Assembly (NCBI GenBank): GCA_051649365.1
Contig: JBOFGY010000213.1
Location: 1-17,712 of the forward strand
Direction: 5' to 3'
DNA: 17,712 nt
Source: CAVTAE01 sp051649365
GTDB lineage: Bacteria > Deinococcota > Deinococci > Deinococcales > Trueperaceae
In this document: one piece after another, positions 13,307 to 17,712 of the stretch
Layout of the letters: every line of letters begins with the position of its first letter
How positions within the stretch are numbered: the first letter of the stretch is position 1
Position numbers and translations under genes: made by a program
Notes under the pieces: generated by a model
The model's input: only the letters and a program-made list of their open reading frames with translations
The model's database searches: none
Told to the model about the DNA's origin: nothing

Positions 13307-13338
13307 CATTATGGCTATTAAACATTATGGCTATTAAA
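13307..13338 (+). repeat. CATTATGGCTATTAAA tandem duplication
   Basis: Two perfect head-to-tail 16-base copies (13307-13322 and 13323-13338). Perfect identity suggests a recent slippage or a maintained binding site. Confidence 0.8.
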
Positions 13339-13414
13339 AGGGTCTTATGCTAAGCGGTTAGAGCTTGTTCAGACATTCCTAGCTACACTACAACCTATGC
13401 TCGGCACTCTTCAG

Positions 13415-13442
13415 TTGCGTCATCCTTTTTAACTTTTATACT
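13415..13442 (+). promoter_or_regulatory. promoter of the SARP-like regulator gene
   Basis: TTGCGT (13415-13420), 16 bases, then TATACT (13437-13442). The leader to ATG 13497 would be about 48 bases and contains the AAGGAG ribosome binding site. Confidence 0.5.
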
Positions 13443-13496
13443 ACTTCTTTGCCGTGTAGTCACGTCGTTCTAGCTTTTAACGACCAAGGAGACTTT

Positions 13497-14507
13497 ATGC
13501 TGGTGCATAGCGACAACCTCGAGCTAGGTTTTACCTATCCTTCTAGCCCACGTCTAGAAAAACTTGTCACAACCTTGATTAACGCGGAACAGCATAACAA
13601 GCATGATTTAAGTGCTCGTTTAGCCCATCACCTCGGTCAACAACTCGAGCAACGGGGTGAACACCAAGCCGCCTTGCACTGGCTAAAGCAGAGTATGCAG
13701 CTTTACCAAGCGCAAACAGCGTTAAGCCCAGATTTCTGGGAAACGCTGCGTGACTGGCTTAGTATTGTGTTAGCAGAAAAAAGTGGAGAAGTGATAGAAC
13801 TCCTCGAGACCTTGTTACCATGTCAAACTCACCAGACACCAAAGGAGGATACTTTTTTAGAGCATCACTTTTTGGTCACATCCTCGCTAGTCGATACTCA
13901 TAGAGATGATCGGCCTACCGATGAAGTCTTCAATCCAAAAGTACCACTCGAGCTAAGGTTTTTTGGCAAGGCAGGGTGGCGTGGTAACGATAGTCTTCCT
14001 ACCCTTAGACCGCGCTTTGCTGAGTTACTTACCGTTCTAGCTCTCCATCCTGAAGGTTTAACTAATGAACAGCTTACGCTGGCCGTCTACGGCGAAAATA
14101 CGGACATAACTTGTTGCAAAACCGAAGTCAATCGCCTTAAACATCTCATTCCTGTGCTCAGTCGCCCTTACCGCCTAGACATGCCTGTATGGGCAGATTT
14201 TCTCGAGCTACCCAAACTTCTTAAAGCTGGGCGTATTGGCGAAGCCATTGCCCTTTATGAAGGCCCCTTACTGCCAAATTCGGAAGCACCCGAGGTGTGT
14301 CATGTGCGGCGCAGTCTCGAAGAATCGCTTTGCACCGTCACCATCGAGAGTGGTACAGGTGAAGACCTTTGGCGTTTGGGCAGTCGCATTCATGATGACC
14401 TAGAACTATGGGAAGCAATTCAGGCACGTTTACCTCAGGGTGACCCACGCCGAGGCATGGCTAAGGCGCATGTTAGTAGTTTGCGACGGTCTTGGGGAAT
14501 CCATTGA
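13497..14507 (+). CDS. TPR and OmpR/SARP-like winged-helix transcriptional regulator
   Basis: A 336-residue protein. ATG 13497 has AAGGAG five bases upstream; a TTG at 13449 would extend it without a ribosome binding site. The N-terminal third is helical and TPR-like (ARLAHHLGQQLEQRGEHQAA then LHWLKQSMQLY, 40-70). Residues 150-228 form a SARP/OmpR-type winged helix: LELRFFGKAGWRGNDSLPTL, RPRFAELLTVLALHPEGLTN, then EQLTLAVYGE and TEVNRLKHLIPVLSRPYRL. The C-terminus (230-336) has BTAD-like features (LLKAGRIGEAIALYEGPLLP). Proteins of this build activate nearby operons by binding direct repeats. Its gene converges on the DUF6519/tail-like operon with only 20 bases between stops. Phased GGTCA repeats lie about 360 bases upstream. 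The target genes are unknown; the domain call is fairly firm. Confidence 0.75.
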   Translation: MLVHSDNLELGFTYPSSPRLEKLVTTLINAEQHNKHDLSARLAHHLGQQLEQRGEHQAALHWLKQSMQLYQAQTALSPDFWETLRDWLSIVLAEKSGEVIELLETLLPCQTHQTPKEDTFLEHHFLVTSSLVDTHRDDRPTDEVFNPKVPLELRFFGKAGWRGNDSLPTLRPRFAELLTVLALHPEGLTNEQLTLAVYGENTDITCCKTEVNRLKHLIPVLSRPYRLDMPVWADFLELPKLLKAGRIGEAIALYEGPLLPNSEAPEVCHVRRSLEESLCTVTIESGTGEDLWRLGSRIHDDLELWEAIQARLPQGDPRRGMAKAHVSSLRRSWGIH

Positions 14508-14527
14508 TTATGGATTCGTTGTGATGT

Positions 14528-15892
14528 TCACCGCAGGTTGAAGCACTGTGCGAACGCAGTAAATGCTTTTCTTAAATCTGTGATGGCATCTGCGTTTACA
14601 AAAGCAAGCGGTGCGTAGTGATGGTCTATGCCATGAGGTGGTAGAGGGTCGGGAGTGTCAGTCCCACCAGGCCATTCGACGTCACCGGTGGCAACCCTAG
14701 CAGGAATGAGCCAGTAATCACCTGTGCGGTAGTCATGAGGTGTGCCCTCTAATTGGAATTGAATCTCGAGCCCGTCCTCGAGCATGACCCAGTCGTTGTC
14801 ACTTTCTGTAACAGGAATGGTACCGTCCTCGAGCGTTATTTCACCCACTTGCTTTTGATCCCAGCGACGAACTTTCGGATTCTTTAATTTGCTCGGGTCA
14901 GATTCAACCGTGCCGCTAGCGGTATTGGAATCAAACGTCAAAGCGTCGCCTTCAACTTTTGAGAGTTGCACCATCACGCCAGGTTCAGCGCGTAGCTCGA
15001 GGTCATCGTGGGTAAGTTCTACCCAGTCGCCCGCTTGAAAACCTTTGACCTCATCACGGATGCCGCTCACGATGAGGTCACTGCCTTTGGTTTGCAACCA
15101 CCTTGCTACCACCGAACCATTCTCGCGTGACCATTTGAAGGTTGCTTTGCCGTCGGTGTTCACACGATGAACTTCCACGCGGTAAAGCTGATTTTCTGCA
15201 CCTCGGTAGCGCGCTTCGGGTGAGGTAACGCAAGGGTCAGTGTCGTCATTAGAAGGTTTTTTGACTCGAGCTTTTAGCGTTGGTTGATTGCCTTTTAAGA
15301 AACTCCTAAACTTCTCGAGATTAAGATTGCCACATGCAGGATTAGGATTATTGTCACTAAGATCGAAAATATCTTGTGGATTTACACCCATCGTTTTAAC
15401 TTGCCAGATTATCTGTGCCCTCGTTGCCGTATCCGGTCCACCCAAAGCAACTTCACGAATCAGCGCGTCTTCCAAATAACTAACGTGTCGTTCCCAAACA
15501 TCAAGGTAAGCCAAGTAAGGCGTTTGTGGCAGGGGATGGTCAGTACGGTTGATTGGAAAATAGGGCTGCCTAAAATAGTTGGCTGAAGCTACCGGTTGCC
15601 CGTCTACATTTTCTTGTTTAGCTAGTGCGCTAAGAATGCCGTCAACATAATAGTGGCCACCAAAAATCTTAGGGCCACTTTCTGCATCTCCTTGTTCAAT
15701 TTCAAAGCCTACATTGTTAACAGGCCCACCGTGAGGTCCAATTAAATCTGCCCCCAAGGTTCGCATGTAGTGCAACAAAATATCATTGAGTTCATTCCAA
15801 TCCGCGTCGAGCATCACCCGCCCTTGTTGCATTCGCACACGGCTAAACTGTTTTGTGGGGTCAAACGTCAATCTGGAAAAATCGCCTTTCAT
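14528..15892 (-). CDS. DUF6519 protein, probable component of a phage-tail-like particle
   Basis: A 454-residue protein. The N-terminus MKGDFSRLTFDP, FSRVRMQQGRVMLDADWNE and the following YMRTLGADLIGPHGG match what I recall as the DUF6519 family hallmark. The middle is beta-rich, with ATFKWSRENGSVVARW and a run of short acidic strands; the end has DYWLIPARVATGDVEWPG and HHYAPLAF. There is no signal peptide or membrane span. In many genomes this family sits in extracellular contractile injection or tail-like clusters next to baseplate genes; its structural role has not, to my knowledge, been settled. AGGAGG (15897-15902) lies four bases before the ATG and overlaps the stop codon of the upstream gene, so the two are translationally coupled. 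Four or more CTCGAG sites are in this gene. Confidence 0.75.
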   Translation of the reverse strand: MKGDFSRLTFDPTKQFSRVRMQQGRVMLDADWNELNDILLHYMRTLGADLIGPHGGPVNNVGFEIEQGDAESGPKIFGGHYYVDGILSALAKQENVDGQPVASANYFRQPYFPINRTDHPLPQTPYLAYLDVWERHVSYLEDALIREVALGGPDTATRAQIIWQVKTMGVNPQDIFDLSDNNPNPACGNLNLEKFRSFLKGNQPTLKARVKKPSNDDTDPCVTSPEARYRGAENQLYRVEVHRVNTDGKATFKWSRENGSVVARWLQTKGSDLIVSGIRDEVKGFQAGDWVELTHDDLELRAEPGVMVQLSKVEGDALTFDSNTASGTVESDPSKLKNPKVRRWDQKQVGEITLEDGTIPVTESDNDWVMLEDGLEIQFQLEGTPHDYRTGDYWLIPARVATGDVEWPGGTDTPDPLPPHGIDHHYAPLAFVNADAITDLRKAFTAFAQCFNLR

Positions 15893-15900
15893 ACTTCCTC

Positions 15901-17712
15901 CTAATTAGCAAGAATAATTGCACTATCGGTTCGAGCGGGACTGTACTCTTCTAACCTCGTACGCAACTTAGCGAGACGTTGTGGTTGATAAAGATCGTGA
16001 AATGCACCCATCTCTGAAGTATCTTCCGCACCTCGTGTAATTTCCTCAGCGCACGTTTGTGAAAGCCGAGCATAGGTGGGATGACCATAGCGCGTGCTAT
16101 CAAACTGTGGAGAAACGCGCAAGCGTTCAGGCTCGAGCATCTTTTCTTTCTGCGCTTCACTTGCGGTTTTGAAATCATTTTGCCCACGAATCGGTGCCTC
16201 GACTAAATCAGGCTGGCAACGGTAGCGACGCGGTGTGCGTGAATATTCTGGCACGTAGCAAAAGCGCATACAGCCAAGCTGCCGCCGCGCCACGCGCACT
16301 TGTCCTGTAAAGATGGAATTTTCTGCAAGCTTGATGGCGTGCGTTTGCACTAGCCCGAAGACCGTCGTATTGCGAATGGTCAGCACAGCGTGAGCCAAAG
16401 GCCAGTTTGGTGCACCGACGGCCTCGAGTTCATCTTCTGTCGCATCGAGAATGCTGTTTTCAATTCGCACTGCAATAGGGTCACTTGTTACTTCATCCGC
16501 GTAAACCTGAATCGTGCCCAGAATGCTGTGCTCGATATTTACTTTTGCGCTTGTAAGGTAAAGCTCGAGGCTCGGTTCATTCGGGCGTTTGGGGGAACAG
16601 TTTTCTTCTAAACTCCAGCCAGGCACCAACGTACAATGACGAATATCAATGCGCTGCACACCACCTTCAACATGTACAGCGCGACCAGTGATGAGTAAAC
16701 CATCTAGCGTAATACAGCCGCCCGCCCTCTCACTTTTATCGTCACCTTCGCTAGTAATGGTGAGCGCGTCAGGGCGATTGCGTTCGCGGTCTAATAAATA
16801 AATTACGGGGCGTTTGCGGTTCGCCGCACGAATCTCTAAGGTTTCGCCTTTGTGCAGCGTGATCGTGAGTTGCTCGTCGTAGACTTCGCTATCAGTGATT
16901 TCGATAAGAGCTTTAGGTTTCTCCTCTCGCACTTTTTGCCATTCATCTAGTGCGTCTTCAACAGAAGAAACTTCACCCTGCTTGCTCACTTGCAGATAAA
17001 ATAATTTTTTATCCGAAGGTGTTGCCAGTGAACGCGAATACTCGCCACCGCCTATATCAGCACTAAAGCCGTAATGATATGACACCCACACACCCGCAGG
17101 CAGTTGTCCTGGCGGGAAGGCAATCCGCCCCAGCACGGGGTCTACGGCTACGGTATTCCTGCGCGGACGATAAACCCAATCCGATAAATCGGCAACGACA
17201 ATATGCTGCACGGGAATGCCTTGCCGCTCGATGGTATTACCTCGCTTCACGCCTTTCCAGATGTAAAAGCTTTTGTCTTTGCCGTAATAGGACTCGAGTC
17301 TTTCTTCTAGCATTTTGCGGCGAATGGTAATAGGCAAATTCTGCTCGCTCGCAATATGATACGGGTCACGCTCAGGTTGTGGTTTTGTAAAAAGCGGTGC
17401 ATCATTGCCCAAAACACTAAAGGTAAAACAGTGGGGTCCGACTTCCTCGAGACACGTCGCAGGTGCTTCAGTCACCGAATAACTTTTCAAACGCCACACA
17501 TATAAACCCACGCTCGGAATGTTGTAACGACCTGTTTGGTAACGCGATTGAATGCGTCTCACGTTTACGGTGTGCGCTAAGCTATCAAACGGACTGTCTA
17601 TGCGCTCGAGCCTGTTCATCCAGTGCATATCAGCCGTGCGTCCACGTTCTAAATGTAGATGATTAAGCGGTTGGAAATAGGCGAGCAGTTTATAAAATTC
17701 GACAGCTCTGCT
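15901..17712 (-). CDS. tail/baseplate-associated beta-helix protein (runs off the right edge)
   Basis: Partial gene: the frame stays open to the window edge. Codons before the internal Met at 17628 read SRAVEFYKLLAYFQPLNHLH and LERGRTAD, continuous with family sequence, so the true start lies beyond 17712. The N-terminal part seen (RIDSPFDSLAHTVNVRRI, RYNIPSVGLYVWRLKSY, FSVLGNDAPLF) is what I recall from proteins preceding DUF6519 in tail-like clusters. The centre, roughly from ALIEITDSEVYDEQ to AENSIFTGQV, has short repeated beta turns (GCITLDGLLITG, IDIRHCTLVPGW, VNIEHSILG, VRIENSILD, LTIRNTTVFG) typical of a right-handed beta-helix. It ends with a Cys-containing motif, CMRFCYVPEYSRTPRRYRCQ. 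A cytoplasm-assembled tail or baseplate part is inferred; enzyme activity is not evident. It is first in the pair with the DUF6519 gene, with overlapping stop and ribosome binding site. Confidence 0.7.
   Translation of the reverse strand, partial: SRAVEFYKLLAYFQPLNHLHLERGRTADMHWMNRLERIDSPFDSLAHTVNVRRIQSRYQTGRYNIPSVGLYVWRLKSYSVTEAPATCLEEVGPHCFTFSVLGNDAPLFTKPQPERDPYHIASEQNLPITIRRKMLEERLESYYGKDKSFYIWKGVKRGNTIERQGIPVQHIVVADLSDWVYRPRRNTVAVDPVLGRIAFPPGQLPAGVWVSYHYGFSADIGGGEYSRSLATPSDKKLFYLQVSKQGEVSSVEDALDEWQKVREEKPKALIEITDSEVYDEQLTITLHKGETLEIRAANRKRPVIYLLDRERNRPDALTITSEGDDKSERAGGCITLDGLLITGRAVHVEGGVQRIDIRHCTLVPGWSLEENCSPKRPNEPSLELYLTSAKVNIEHSILGTIQVYADEVTSDPIAVRIENSILDATEDELEAVGAPNWPLAHAVLTIRNTTVFGLVQTHAIKLAENSIFTGQVRVARRQLGCMRFCYVPEYSRTPRRYRCQPDLVEAPIRGQNDFKTASEAQKEKMLEPERLRVSPQFDSTRYGHPTYARLSQTCAEEITRGAEDTSEMGAFHDLYQPQRLAKLRTRLEEYSPARTDSAIILAN

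Larger units (their letters stand above)
12825..13496. other. 672-base gene-poor region upstream of the SARP-like regulator
   Basis: No convincing coding frame on either strand. From left to right it holds a minus-strand TATAAT (13063-13068), a GGTCA array (13088-13135), DnaA-box-like inverted repeats (13144-13166), a 12-base palindrome (13284-13295), a 16-base tandem repeat (13307-13338) and a plausible promoter (13415-13442). This density of ordered elements is higher than in any other gap of the window. Confidence 0.6.
727..17610. repeat. highly iterated palindrome CTCGAG (52 copies)
   Basis: Manual count over the whole window gives 52 CTCGAG sites, first at 727 and last at 17605; about 4 are expected for a random sequence of this composition. 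They are spread evenly through genes on both strands and in the pseudogenes, with four in noncoding DNA (4296, 5542, 9563, 13299). Forty of the 48 coding copies are read as CTC-GAG (Leu-Glu), five as TCG-AGN and three as NCT-CGA-GNN. The reverse-order palindrome GAGCTC, of equal composition, I noticed only about once (13233). Confidence 0.9.

Noticed and set aside
13449..13496. TTG start for the SARP-like regulator
   Set aside because: No Shine-Dalgarno, and it begins within ten bases of the -10 box; ATG 13497 has AAGGAG five bases upstream.
15901..17628. Treating the Met at 17628 as the true start
   Set aside because: The frame remains open to 17712 and the extra codons look like family sequence, so the gene continues outside the window.

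Overview
The window looks like chromosomal DNA of a bacterium with roughly balanced base composition. Several things point to the Deinococcus-Thermus side of the tree, as an inference rather than proof. Some starts look leaderless, with a -10 box 5-6 bases before the start codon. There is a PadR gene followed by a 'permease-prefix' partner, a DinB-fold protein and a TPR/SARP-like regulator, all common in Deinococci. The clearest genome-wide signature is the palindrome CTCGAG, which I count 52 times in 17.7 kb where about 4 are expected by chance. It behaves like a highly iterated palindrome.

Layout. 1-3166, minus strand: housekeeping genes mutS2, a bcp/PrxQ peroxiredoxin and the 5' part of rpiA. 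3167-5570: a small secreted protein with an ornate upstream region, then the decayed remains of a MacB-type ABC exporter (ATPase tail and frameshifted permease). 5572-11561, plus strand: a DinB-like protein, a large lipoprotein with glycoside-hydrolase clan A features, nagA (GlcNAc-6-P deacetylase) and a membrane-bound nucleotide-sugar 4,6-dehydratase (CapD/PglF type). The last two share an amino-sugar theme, but strong hairpins separate the genes, so this is not one operon. 11625-12824: a padR gene with a palindrome inside its promoter, a partner gene broken by an in-frame amber codon, and a fused tail of an M23 peptidase. 12825-13496: a long gene-poor stretch with a helically phased GGTCA array, DnaA-box-like inverted repeats and tandem repeats. 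13497-14507: a SARP/BTAD-like regulator. 14528-17712, minus strand: a DUF6519 protein and a partial beta-helix protein. I recognise this pair from phage-tail-like (extracellular contractile injection system type) loci, so the window probably ends inside such a cluster.

Intergenic DNA is unusual. Most gaps carry long inverted repeats built from recurring purine-rich 'words', and one exact 18-mer recurs in opposite orientation at two distant sites. The regulator, its phased direct repeats and the convergent tail-type genes are the best candidates for a connected accessory system, but no sequence here proves the link.
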